NCBI GenBank assembly: GCA_963981505.1
Contig: CAXCEI010000009.1
Location: forward strand, 1 to 47,028
Direction: 5' to 3'
Length of the DNA: 47,028 nt
Source of the DNA: OPU3-GD-OMZ sp001901525
GTDB taxonomy: Bacteria > Pseudomonadota > Gammaproteobacteria > Methylococcales > Methylomonadaceae
Shown: one piece after another, positions 34,452 to 43,166 of the stretch
How positions within the stretch are numbered: the first letter of the stretch is position 1
Layout: each line of letters starts with the position of its first letter
The notes under the pieces: generated by a model
The model's input: only the letters and a program-made list of their open reading frames with translations
Database searches by the model: none
What the model was told of the DNA's origin: nothing
Made by a program: the position numbers and the translations under genes

Positions 34452-35405
34452 TTAATCTACGTACATCGAGCTGACCGATTCACTCTCCGCCATACGCCGG
34501 ATAGTTTCGCCCATCATCTCTGCCACACTCAGTTGCCTAATCTTACCCGTTTCCAACATCCCGTCAGCTAATGGTATAGTGTCTGTTACCACCAGTTCAT
34601 CAATGAGCGAGCCTTCTAAATTCTCACGCGCCTTACCTGATAAAACAGGATGCGTACAATAAGCCACGACTTTCTTAGCGCCATGCCCCTTTAACGCTTT
34701 AGCGGCCTGACACAAAGTTCCTGCCGTATCGACCAGATCATCAACCAACACACAAGTCCGACCTTTAACATCACCAATAATATGCATAACCTCAGCATGG
34801 TTAGCTCTTGGACGACGCTTATCAATAATTGCCAAATCAGCATCATCAAGACGCTTCGCTAACGCCCGCGCCCGAACCACCCCGCCCACATCGGGTGACA
34901 CCACCATCAAATCCTGATAATTTTTCCGCCATATATCACCTAACAACAACGGCGATGCATAAACATTATCAACAGGAATATCAAAAAAACCCTGGATCTG
35001 ATCAGCATGCAAATCAACCGTCAGCAAATTACTAGCACCGGCGGCCTCAATCATCTTTGCCACTAACTTAGCAGTGATCGGCACTCTGGCAGACCTCGAC
35101 CTACGATCTTGGCGCGCATAACCAAAATAAGGAATCACTGCCGTTATCTTAGCCGCTGAAGACCGATGCAATGCATCAATCAAAACCAGCAACTCCATTA
35201 AATTCTCATCCGTCGGCGCATTTGTCGACTGAACAACAAAAACCTCTCTACCCCGAACATTTTCCTCAATTTCTACAGTAACTTCACCATCACTAAACCG
35301 ACCTACACTAGCCATACCTAACCGCATGCTAAGCCTTCTAACAACTCCTTCTGCTAACTTTTTGTTAGCATTCCCCGAGAAAACCATAAACGAGGTATCA
35401 TCCAC
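34452..35405 (-). CDS. prs: Ribose-phosphate pyrophosphokinase
   Basis: 317 aa enzyme making PRPP from ribose 5-phosphate and ATP for nucleotide, His and Trp synthesis. Flexible loop KRRPRAN at 196-202 and PRPP-binding VLVDDLVDTAGT at 219-230 are intact; RQDRRSRSARVPITAK is also conserved. The GTG at 35405 is chosen because GGAGGT lies six bases upstream; the ATG six codons in has no ribosome binding site. It follows tRNA-Gln by 42 bp. Confidence 0.97.
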   Translation of the reverse strand: MDDTSFMVFSGNANKKLAEGVVRRLSMRLGMASVGRFSDGEVTVEIEENVRGREVFVVQSTNAPTDENLMELLVLIDALHRSSAAKITAVIPYFGYARQDRRSRSARVPITAKLVAKMIEAAGASNLLTVDLHADQIQGFFDIPVDNVYASPLLLGDIWRKNYQDLMVVSPDVGGVVRARALAKRLDDADLAIIDKRRPRANHAEVMHIIGDVKGRTCVLVDDLVDTAGTLCQAAKALKGHGAKKVVAYCTHPVLSGKARENLEGSLIDELVVTDTIPLADGMLETGKIRQLSVAEMMGETIRRMAESESVSSMYVD

Positions 35406-35447
35406 TGAGCTACCTCCATGAAAGATTAAATAACAGTTACAGGCAAA

Positions 35448-35522
35448 TGGCTGGGCCGCCAGGATTCGAACCTGGGTATGCGGAGATCAAAACCCCGTGC
35501 CTTACCGCTTGGCGACGGCCCA
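35448..35522 (-). tRNA. tRNA-Gln (TTG)
   Basis: 75 nt. Acceptor TGGGCCG pairs with CGGCCCA; anticodon loop TTTTGAT gives TTG; encoded GCCA end. It sits only 18 bp after the ispE stop and 42 bp before prs, so it is probably cut out of the lolB-ispE-prs transcript. Confidence 0.96.
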
Positions 35523-35540
35523 ATATTCTATTTTAATTGA

Positions 35541-36404
35541 TCAAAAAGAGGGATAGTCCAAATTTTGATACACTGGCGAACGCACAACCCCTGCTGCAAA
35601 ATAAACATCTTCAGCGCCGCTCTTCAGTTCTTCATAAACCGCTCTAGCTGAGTCTTCAGAAGCAAACTGTAAAAACACACAAGCCCCCGTACCGGTCAAC
35701 CTTGCCTCTCCGTAAAAAGACAGCATAACCAACACCTTATCCACAGCCGGATAACCTTCTCGAACCGTTTTCAAACAATCATTCTGATGCTGGCCCGATA
35801 GAAAGTCGACTATTGTGATAGTTTTACTATCCCGTGTCAAATCTTTAGCACAAAAAACTGCTTTAGTTGCCACATGGCACTGCGGCTTCACGATTACATA
35901 CCAACTCTGTGCTAGCGAAATTGGCTGCAGCTTTTCCCCCACACCTTCAGCCCAGGCATTACAACCCCTAATAAAAACCGGCACATCCGCACCTAATTTT
36001 AACCCTAACTCTGCTAATCGCTGACCTGACAAGCCCAATTCCCAAAGCGCATTCAAGGCTACCAGTGTGGTAGCCGCATCGGAACTACCCCCGCCTAATC
36101 CACCGCCCATTGGAATCCTCTTATCAATAGCAATAGAGACACCACCAGAAAAACCTGTCTCATTCTTCAACAACAACGCCGCCCTAACCGTTAAGTCATC
36201 CGCCTCATCAACACCGGCAATCGGTGTGGTTAATCGCACCCGATCTTCTTTCAACGGCTCAAAAGTCAACCAATCACAAAAATCAATCAGTTGAAACACT
36301 GTTTGTAACTGATGGTAACCATCCTCCCGGCGCCCAACAATTCTTAACATTAAATTTAACTTTGCCGGTGCAGGCCATTGTTGCTGCCACAACTGCTTTC
36401 TCAT
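35541..36404 (-). CDS. ispE: 4-diphosphocytidyl-2-C-methyl-D-erythritol kinase
   Basis: 287 aa GHMP kinase of the non-mevalonate isoprenoid pathway. PAPAKLNLML near the start and the ATP-binding PMGGGLGGGSSDA at 98-110 are diagnostic; C-terminal LTGTGACVFLQF is also typical. The ATG at 36404 is preferred; GTG codons at 36410 and 36413 are possible since the ribosome binding site is weak. It follows lolB by 43 bp. Confidence 0.96.
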   Translation of the reverse strand: MRKQLWQQQWPAPAKLNLMLRIVGRREDGYHQLQTVFQLIDFCDWLTFEPLKEDRVRLTTPIAGVDEADDLTVRAALLLKNETGFSGGVSIAIDKRIPMGGGLGGGSSDAATTLVALNALWELGLSGQRLAELGLKLGADVPVFIRGCNAWAEGVGEKLQPISLAQSWYVIVKPQCHVATKAVFCAKDLTRDSKTITIVDFLSGQHQNDCLKTVREGYPAVDKVLVMLSFYGEARLTGTGACVFLQFASEDSARAVYEELKSGAEDVYFAAGVVRSPVYQNLDYPSF

Positions 36405-36447
36405 AATCACCACAATCTATACTATAAAAATTAATCTTCTGAAATGG

Positions 36448-37020
36448 CTACATTAACTGCCATTGATCCACCAACAGCTTCAACTTTACATCGCCATAAG
36501 ATAACTGGACTTTCTTAGGCAAACTATACCGCTGCACTTTCACTATTCTGGCAAAAAAGACCCGCCAACCGTTCTGAATAAAACCCTCTGGCACGTAAAT
36601 AAACTGATTATCCGGTGCCGGCAAACCCAGTATCCAATACCGAAATGCCAACATTGGAACCTCAAAACCCAAACCAAAATCAACACCCCGGGTAACGTCT
36701 TGTAGAATTATTTTATTGTCCGCCCCATAATCAACAACAACGCTTCTACCCTCCAACACGATAACGACCAACTGCCGACCTAAAGGCCCATATACAACCA
36801 ACTTTTCACGACCAGGCCAATGCTGCCATTTTATTCGAACCGATTCAGCCGCATTATTTTTTACAACCGCCAAACGTCCCTGCAAAGACCAGACATGATC
36901 ATTTAAAATCAAACCCGAAGCAGACTCCAGCCCTCCTTGATCACTAATTTTTGGCGCTACCGAGCACCCACTCGCCCCAATTGCCAAAAAAACCCAAAAT
37001 AAAACCCATCCTTTCCGCAT
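36448..37020 (-). CDS. lolB: Outer-membrane lipoprotein receptor LolB
   Basis: 190 aa lipoprotein that takes lipoproteins from LolA and inserts them in the outer membrane. Signal peptide with lipobox ending at C19 (AIGASGC), then SLQGRLAVVKNNAAESVRIKW, a LolB-type strand pattern. The ATG overlaps the upstream TPR gene stop (TGATG). Order lolB-ispE-prs divergent from hemA matches E. coli. Confidence 0.93.
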   Translation of the reverse strand: MRKGWVLFWVFLAIGASGCSVAPKISDQGGLESASGLILNDHVWSLQGRLAVVKNNAAESVRIKWQHWPGREKLVVYGPLGRQLVVIVLEGRSVVVDYGADNKIILQDVTRGVDFGLGFEVPMLAFRYWILGLPAPDNQFIYVPEGFIQNGWRVFFARIVKVQRYSLPKKVQLSYGDVKLKLLVDQWQLM

Positions 37021-38768
37021 CAATCTTTGACTAAACCTTCAAGCAAACCCTCTTTATCTTGTGATATTTCCAATAGATACGCATCGGCAGGATATTTACT
37101 CACAGCCTCTTCAAAAATCCCACGTGCTTCTTGTTTTCGCCCCATTGTCCAAAGCGCTTCTACCAAATGCCCCGCTATTTCAGGTTCTCGCTCTAATCGA
37201 TAGGCTTTTTGCAAATAACTAACTGCTTGATCAAAAAGTCCTTGTCGATATTTCAGCCAACCATAACTGTCAATGATAACTGCATCCTGGCCTTTAAGCG
37301 CTATAGCCCGCGTCAGATAGACCTCGGCCTCGGCTAATCGCTCAGTTCGATCCACTAAGGTGTAACCCAATGCATTCAAGGCATTGGCATCATCAGGATA
37401 CCTCTCAATAATGTTCAATAAATCAGATTCAAGAATGGCCAACTTATCTAACTTCTCTGCTACCAATGCACGCGTGTATAAAACCTCTTTCCTATCAGGC
37501 ATTTTTTCTAAAGATTGCGTTAGTAAATTAAACGCCTCAATGTACAAAGACTGCAAACTCCACCATTGCGACCGAAGTAAAACAAGCCGTAATTCCTGCG
37601 AACTATTCAACGCCTTAACTTTATCGAGTCGCAACCCAGAACGTTCAAAAAAGCCTCTATCCATCAACAATTCTATTGCATTTATTCGCGCACCAAACAG
37701 CTGATCCCCACTCAAAACCCGATCAAACCAGCCAATTGCACGCTCTAAATCACCCTCAATTGCCGCAATACGACCCAAATGAAAATTACACCGATCACTC
37801 CAGACCGGCTTATCAACTAAGCCCAATAATACTGATTTTGCCTGTTCATTTTTATTAAGTTGCAAATAAATCATAGCTAATGCGTATTGGCTATTCATAT
37901 CATACGGTTGCATGTCTAAAACGCCCTGATACGTCTTTGCAGCCGCAGCAATATTTCTATTTTTAATCTGCGTTTGCGCTAATAGCACTTTCAACTCAAC
38001 CATCTCGGGACGCTTCTTGATGACACGTTGCAATATCTTCTCAGCCTCCTGAAAGTCCCCTAACTGAACAGCAACTTGAGCCTGAACCACATGCGCCCTC
38101 ACCCAATCCGGCTGCAACAATAAAGCCTCGGTTACTTTTTCCTTAGCTTGCTTAATCTCACCTTGTTGCAATGACAAAATAGCTTGCGCCAAATAAATTG
38201 ACCCTTTCTTGGGATATTGCCGTAATAACCGCTCTAAAACTGCAAACACATTGTTATGCTCTTGCACCGAATCCAGCGTATTAATTAGCTCAAATAAGGC
38301 CCCCTCAAAACCAGCTGGATCCGCGTCTAAAACAAACTGCATATGTTCAAAAAGAGCCGCGCCATTTTGCGCTTTAATAGCCAGCATAGCCCCAACACGC
38401 CGGGCAATCAGGTTTTCAGGGTCCCGCTCTAGCCACAACGAAGCTGCTTTTTGGGCTTCTCGATAGTTCTTCCGAAACAAGGCAATCTTCGTGGCTCTTT
38501 CGGCAATCCTGGGATCAAAAACTTTTCCAGCCGCTTGTACATAACCGTCCAGGGCCACATCATACATTCCTCTTTGTGCTGCCAACTCAGCTGTTAACAA
38601 CAAATACAAAACTTCAGGCGTCAACTTATCTAGGCTTCGATTAAGATTAACTTTTGCTGCCTTTTGCGATTCAGCTGCTACAACTTCCCGCTCTGCAAGC
38701 TTCTCTGGGAACGTTGAGCAACCCACCAAAAAAACTAACATTACGGTCACAAATACTTTTAATTTCAT
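37020..38768 (-). CDS. TPR-repeat lipoprotein, function unknown
   Basis: 582 aa. The chosen ATG (38768) gives a lipoprotein signal peptide with lipobox FLVGC (C17); the frame runs 18 codons upstream without a signal. From about residue 45 to the end there are many tetratricopeptide repeats, for example QPYDMNSQYALAMIYLQLNK and YPDDANALNALGYTLVDRTE. TPR lipoproteins commonly act as envelope scaffolds. Its stop overlaps the lolB start by one base, so the two are translated together; E. coli lacks this gene here. No catalytic motif seen. Confidence 0.85.
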   Translation of the reverse strand: MKLKVFVTVMLVFLVGCSTFPEKLAEREVVAAESQKAAKVNLNRSLDKLTPEVLYLLLTAELAAQRGMYDVALDGYVQAAGKVFDPRIAERATKIALFRKNYREAQKAASLWLERDPENLIARRVGAMLAIKAQNGAALFEHMQFVLDADPAGFEGALFELINTLDSVQEHNNVFAVLERLLRQYPKKGSIYLAQAILSLQQGEIKQAKEKVTEALLLQPDWVRAHVVQAQVAVQLGDFQEAEKILQRVIKKRPEMVELKVLLAQTQIKNRNIAAAAKTYQGVLDMQPYDMNSQYALAMIYLQLNKNEQAKSVLLGLVDKPVWSDRCNFHLGRIAAIEGDLERAIGWFDRVLSGDQLFGARINAIELLMDRGFFERSGLRLDKVKALNSSQELRLVLLRSQWWSLQSLYIEAFNLLTQSLEKMPDRKEVLYTRALVAEKLDKLAILESDLLNIIERYPDDANALNALGYTLVDRTERLAEAEVYLTRAIALKGQDAVIIDSYGWLKYRQGLFDQAVSYLQKAYRLEREPEIAGHLVEALWTMGRKQEARGIFEEAVSKYPADAYLLEISQDKEGLLEGLVKD

Positions 38769-38969
38769 GAACTTATTCACTCGAAAGATCACTAGAAAAC
38801 TATAGATACCGGAAAAATCCATTTTTACATTCCATTGCTGGTTGGCTATATTCCTAAATATTACTTAAAATACTACATTGTTATGACAACTTCATTGGTA
38901 ATTATTTCAAAACCTGATGTCTCTATTTAATTTTAAGTTAAAAATCTGCTCTTCTACTCATCGCTCACT

Positions 38970-38984
38970 GTTAATGCCATTAAC
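38970..38984. promoter_or_regulatory. Palindrome just before hemA
   Basis: GTTAATG-C-CATTAAC, 7-bp arms with one central base, ending 19 bp before the hemA ATG. hemA has no clear Shine-Dalgarno. The site could be an operator or a small hairpin near the ribosome binding region. The rest of the 235-bp divergent spacer (38769-39003) is A/T rich with no promoter I would call with confidence. Confidence 0.35.
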
Positions 38985-39003
38985 ACGCCAACAACACTGA
39001 ACC

Positions 39004-40272
39004 ATGACTTTACTTGCCATCGGCGTTAATTACAACACCTCTCCTCTCGCGATTAGAGAACGTTTAGCATTGCCTACAGAACACCTATCCGCAGCGCTTA
39101 TCGATCTAAGAAAGAAATCCGGTATTAACGAAATTGCAATTTTATCAACCTGTAATCGGACCGAGTTTTACTGCCGATTAAATTGTGATAATCAACAAAT
39201 CATTATTGATTGGATCACGAACCACAGCAATCTCCCTCAGGATGAAATTGCTCCTTATCTTTACTGCCACACCGGCCCTGAACTCATCCGTCATATGTTT
39301 AGAGTAGCCTGTGGCCTTGACTCCATGATTATCGGCGAGCCCCAAATTTTAGGTCAAATGAAAACAGCCTACCACGCTGCCTACGAAGCGGGCACACTGG
39401 GTAAACATTTAGGTAAATTATTTCAACACACCTTCTCAGCTGCAAAAAAGGTTCGAACCGATACCGCAATTGGTTCCAGTCCTGTTTCTGTCGCATTTGC
39501 TGCTGTCCGCCTCGCCCAAAAAATATTTGACAACCTTAACCAACAAACAGCGATACTGATTGGCGCTGGTGAAACTATCGAACTAACAGCCAGACATCTC
39601 CACCAACAAAAAATAGGACAAATCATTATTGCTAATCGCACCTATGACAAAGCCCATAACTTAGCCGCTCAGTTTGATGGTTATGCTATTACCCTCGCTG
39701 AACTGCCCATTCACCTCGCTAAAGCAGACATAGTAGTTTCATCAACTGCCAGCCAACTGCCAATACTCGGCAAAGGTAGATTTGAGAGCGCCATAAAAAA
39801 ACGTAAACACAAACCCATTTTTATTGCAGACCTCGCCGTTCCACGCGATATTGAACCGGAAGTCTCGCAACTTGAAGACATTTATCTATACACAGTTGAT
39901 GATTTACAATATGCCATTGACGAAAACTTAGGCGCACGCCGGCAAGCTGCCGAAAAGGCCGAAGAAATAATCGACACCCAAGTAGAAAACTTTCTTAGCT
40001 GGATGCGCTCACAAGGCGCCCAGTCAACCATCACTGACTTCAGACAACAAGCTGAACAAACCCGCGAAGAAGTAGTGAATAACGCACGGATTGCACTTAA
40101 AAATGGCGCCGACCCTGAGCGAGTCATTGAACAACTTGCGCATTTACTCACAAATAAATTACTTCATACACCCAGCATACAAATCAGACAAGCTGGTATC
40201 AATGAAAGACATGACCTCATTGCTGCTGCCCGCGAACTTTTTAAACTCACAAAAACAAATCAAATCAAGTGA
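39004..40272 (+). CDS. hemA: Glutamyl-tRNA reductase
   Basis: 422 aa enzyme for the first committed step of C5 tetrapyrrole synthesis, reducing Glu-tRNA to glutamate semialdehyde with NADPH. Catalytic C50 lies in AILSTCNRTE; RVACGLDSMIIGEPQILGQ and the nucleotide-binding AILIGAGETIEL follow. It is divergent from the lolB block, and its TGA overlaps the GTG start of prfA by four bases. Confidence 0.97.
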   Translation: MTLLAIGVNYNTSPLAIRERLALPTEHLSAALIDLRKKSGINEIAILSTCNRTEFYCRLNCDNQQIIIDWITNHSNLPQDEIAPYLYCHTGPELIRHMFRVACGLDSMIIGEPQILGQMKTAYHAAYEAGTLGKHLGKLFQHTFSAAKKVRTDTAIGSSPVSVAFAAVRLAQKIFDNLNQQTAILIGAGETIELTARHLHQQKIGQIIIANRTYDKAHNLAAQFDGYAITLAELPIHLAKADIVVSSTASQLPILGKGRFESAIKKRKHKPIFIADLAVPRDIEPEVSQLEDIYLYTVDDLQYAIDENLGARRQAAEKAEEIIDTQVENFLSWMRSQGAQSTITDFRQQAEQTREEVVNNARIALKNGADPERVIEQLAHLLTNKLLHTPSIQIRQAGINERHDLIAAARELFKLTKTNQIK

Positions 40273-41354
40273 ACAACTCCATACAACACCGACTCGACCG
40301 GCTCACAGATCGCTTCGACGAAGTCGCAGCATTACTCTCAGAACCTGAAACCCAAAATAATCAAAATAAATTTCGCACACTGAGTCAGGAATATGCCCAA
40401 ATAGCCCCGATTGTAAACTGTTACCAACAATTTTCAGCCACACTAAAAGCGATTGAAGGAGCCAAAGAACTGCTCAATGATTCTGACCCAGAACTCAGAG
40501 AATTGGCCAAAGAGGAGCTTCATGACGCTAAGGAACTGGCATCGCAATTAACCCATCAACTACAAATATTACTTTTACCTAAAGACCCTAACGACAATCG
40601 CAATATTTATATTGAGGTTCGCGCTGGCACCGGTGGAGCCGAAGCAGCTATTTTTTCGGGTAATCTTGCTCGTATGTACCAACGTTACGCGGAACTCCAA
40701 GGCTGGAAAATTGAAACCATTAGCCAGACATTAGGCGAACACGGTGGTTATAAAGAGATCGTGATGCGTATTCTAGGCCAAGACGTTTACGCGCATTTAA
40801 AATTTGAATCAGGGACACACCGCGTACAACGCGTACCCGAAACCGAATCTCAAGGTCGAGTACACACGTCAGCTTGCACCGTCGCTATTATGCCTGAAGC
40901 AGAGGAAATAGATGCTATCGACATTAATACCTCTGATTTACGTATCGACACCTTTCGTGCCTCTGGTTCCGGCGGACAACACGTCAATAAAACTGATTCA
41001 GCTATTCGAATAACACATCTACCTTCAGGTGTCGTTGTTGAATGTCAAGATGAACGCTCACAACATAAAAATCGTGCTCGTGCAATGTCATTATTACAAA
41101 CACGCCTACTCTCGGCTAAACAAGAAAAACTGAATGCAGAACAAGCAGCCTCAAGAAAAGATCAGGTCGGCAGTGGCGACCGATCCGAACGCATTCGAAC
41201 CTATAATTTCCCACAAGGCCGATTAACTGATCACCGAATTAATTTAACCTTGTATAAGCTTGAAGAAATTATTCAAGGCGAATTAGGACAGGTTATCCAA
41301 CCGCTTATTAACGAGCATCAAGCAACGCAACTCACACAACTCGCTGAAGACTAA
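40269..41354 (+). CDS. prfA: Peptide chain release factor 1
   Basis: 361 aa factor for UAA and UAG. The GGQ motif is at 235-237 (SGSGGQHVNK) and the codon-reading PxT motif reads PET at 190-192 (E. coli has PAT). The start is GTG, overlapping hemA (GTGA). In many relatives prmC, whose product methylates this GGQ, comes next; here it does not. Confidence 0.97.
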   Translation: MNNSIQHRLDRLTDRFDEVAALLSEPETQNNQNKFRTLSQEYAQIAPIVNCYQQFSATLKAIEGAKELLNDSDPELRELAKEELHDAKELASQLTHQLQILLLPKDPNDNRNIYIEVRAGTGGAEAAIFSGNLARMYQRYAELQGWKIETISQTLGEHGGYKEIVMRILGQDVYAHLKFESGTHRVQRVPETESQGRVHTSACTVAIMPEAEEIDAIDINTSDLRIDTFRASGSGGQHVNKTDSAIRITHLPSGVVVECQDERSQHKNRARAMSLLQTRLLSAKQEKLNAEQAASRKDQVGSGDRSERIRTYNFPQGRLTDHRINLTLYKLEEIIQGELGQVIQPLINEHQATQLTQLAED

Positions 41355-41379
41355 TACTAAATATTGACGTTAAAAAACC

Positions 41380-41748
41380 ATGGCTATCCTACTTTTCAAG
41401 CTCAACAATGTAACCCTTGATGAAGCCGAAGACATTCGGGAAATACTTGATGAACAGCATATCGACTACTATGAAACATCGGCAGGACGCTGGGGCATTG
41501 GCGTTGCCGCCATTTGGCTCGTCAACAATCAAGACTTTAATTCGGCCAGAACCTTGATTCACAGCTACCAAATCGATAGAGGACTACAAATACGACGCGA
41601 GCATGCAGATTTAAAAAACCAAAACAAATTAGAATCTATTTTTGATCGATTAAAACACCACCCCTTACTCTTTTTACTGACACTGGTGTTGATCTGCTTA
41701 ATTACTGCACTTTCACTGAAACCATTTTTCAGCCTTATTAACCTCTAA
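41380..41748 (+). CDS. Small membrane-anchored protein, DUF6164-like, function unknown
   Basis: 122 aa. Residues 1-75 look like a compact alpha/beta domain (MAILLFKLNNVTLDEAEDIR, then DEQHIDYYETSAGRWGIG), resembling small DUF2007-type domains; residues 94-118 form one hydrophobic span. I tentatively relate it to DUF6164 from memory. No catalytic residues are evident. It lies 25 bp after prfA, with no clear Shine-Dalgarno, and is probably co-transcribed. Confidence 0.75.
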   Translation: MAILLFKLNNVTLDEAEDIREILDEQHIDYYETSAGRWGIGVAAIWLVNNQDFNSARTLIHSYQIDRGLQIRREHADLKNQNKLESIFDRLKHHPLLFLLTLVLICLITALSLKPFFSLINL

Positions 41749-41908
41749 AACAAACCCAAACCAAATAGAATTAGTTAAATCAACACCTTAACTACTAACA
41801 GATCCCTATGGTAAACTGCTATACTGACAGGATTAAAGTAATCTCACTACATTGTTTCACGAAAACAATGCTCATTTTTATAATTCAACTTTCCTCTAAA
41901 TTTTAATT

Positions 41909-43126
41909 ATGCCGAAAAGCGCACGGAAAAATACACACTCAGTAATGGTTGGTAATGTAAAAGTAGGTGGTGGCGCGCCTATTGTCATTCAGTCCATGAC
42001 CAATACCGATACCACCGATATTGCTTCAACGGTCAAGCAAATCATGGAATTATCCGATGCCGGATCAGAACTAGTTAGAATCACTGTCAACAATGAAGAG
42101 GCCGCTCAGGCCGTGCCTGCTATTCGAAACGAATTAAACCGGAAAGGCTATCCGGTACCCATTGTCGGTGACTTTCATTTCAATGGTCATAAATTACTGG
42201 AGAAATACCCAGATTGTGCGGCTGCATTAGATAAATACCGTATTAACCCTGGAAATGTCGGAAAAGGGAAAAAAAGAGACCCTCAATTTGCACAAATGAT
42301 TGAGTTTGCCTGTCAATACGACAAACCCGTTCGCATTGGTGTCAACGGCGGAAGCCTTGATCAATCGGTATTAACCCGTTTACTTGATGAAAATCGCTTA
42401 AAAGAAATCCCTGATGAGTTAGCCGTCGTTACCAGAAGAGCCATTATCACTTCAGCGCTAGAAAGCGCACAACAGGCTGAAGCACTGGGGTTAGGTGCAG
42501 ATAAAATCATCTTATCTTGTAAAATGAGTAATGTTCAAGATCTTATTAGTGTCTACCAAACACTGTCAGAAGAGTGTTCTTATGCCTTACACCTCGGATT
42601 AACTGAGGCTGGAATGGGAACCAAAGGCGTAGTTTCATCGGCTTCCGCATTATCTGTTTTAATGCAACAAGGCATTGGTGACACCATTCGTATCTCCTTG
42701 ACTCCTGAGCCTGGCGGCGCACGAACACAAGAAGTCTATGTTGGCCAAGAAATATTACAAACGATGGGATTCCGTTCATTTTCCCCAATGGTTATTTCCT
42801 GCCCAGGGTGTGGCCGCACAACCAGCGACTACTTTCAAAAACTAGCGCAAGACATACAGGGTCACTTACGCAATAACATGCCAATTTGGCGAAAAGAATT
42901 CCAAGGGGTTGAGGACATGACCGTTGCCGTCATGGGCTGTGTTGTAAACGGCCCCGGTGAAAGTAAAAACGCCAATATTGGTATTAGCCTACCCGGTACC
43001 GGCGAGACACCCGTTGCCCCCGTTTATGAAGACGGCATCAAAACAGTGACATTAAAAGGCGATAAAATTGCCGAAGAATTTCAGGAAATTGTAGAGAACT
43101 ATATTCAAAGCCACTACACTTCTTAA
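41909..43126 (+). CDS. ispG: 4-hydroxy-3-methylbut-2-enyl diphosphate synthase (flavodoxin/ferredoxin)
   Basis: 405 aa Fe-S enzyme converting MEcPP to HMBPP in the non-mevalonate pathway. Cluster ligands C298, C301, C344 and E351 are visible in CPGCGRT and CVVNGPGE. It is about 30 residues longer than E. coli IspG, with an extra segment around 155-175. It stands alone after a 160-bp A/T-rich spacer with no clear Shine-Dalgarno; hisS is not adjacent. It needs reduced ferredoxin or flavodoxin. Confidence 0.96.
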   Translation: MPKSARKNTHSVMVGNVKVGGGAPIVIQSMTNTDTTDIASTVKQIMELSDAGSELVRITVNNEEAAQAVPAIRNELNRKGYPVPIVGDFHFNGHKLLEKYPDCAAALDKYRINPGNVGKGKKRDPQFAQMIEFACQYDKPVRIGVNGGSLDQSVLTRLLDENRLKEIPDELAVVTRRAIITSALESAQQAEALGLGADKIILSCKMSNVQDLISVYQTLSEECSYALHLGLTEAGMGTKGVVSSASALSVLMQQGIGDTIRISLTPEPGGARTQEVYVGQEILQTMGFRSFSPMVISCPGCGRTTSDYFQKLAQDIQGHLRNNMPIWRKEFQGVEDMTVAVMGCVVNGPGESKNANIGISLPGTGETPVAPVYEDGIKTVTLKGDKIAEEFQEIVENYIQSHYTS

Positions 43127-43135
43127 CTCACTTTT

Positions 43136-43166
43136 AGAGCGGTTAGTTTATAAAATTAATCGCTCT
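43136..43166. terminator. Hairpin between convergent ispG and DUF455 gene
   Basis: AGAGCGGTTA / TAATCGCTCT (10 pairs, one G-U) around an 11-nt A/T loop. The right arm overlaps the last codons of the DUF455 gene. There is no clear U tract on either side, so termination strength is uncertain. Confidence 0.45.

Noticed and set aside
41788..41825. TTAACT...TATACT as an ispG promoter
   Set aside because: The spacing is 26 bp and no hexamer lies at 17 bp; not supportable as a standard promoter.
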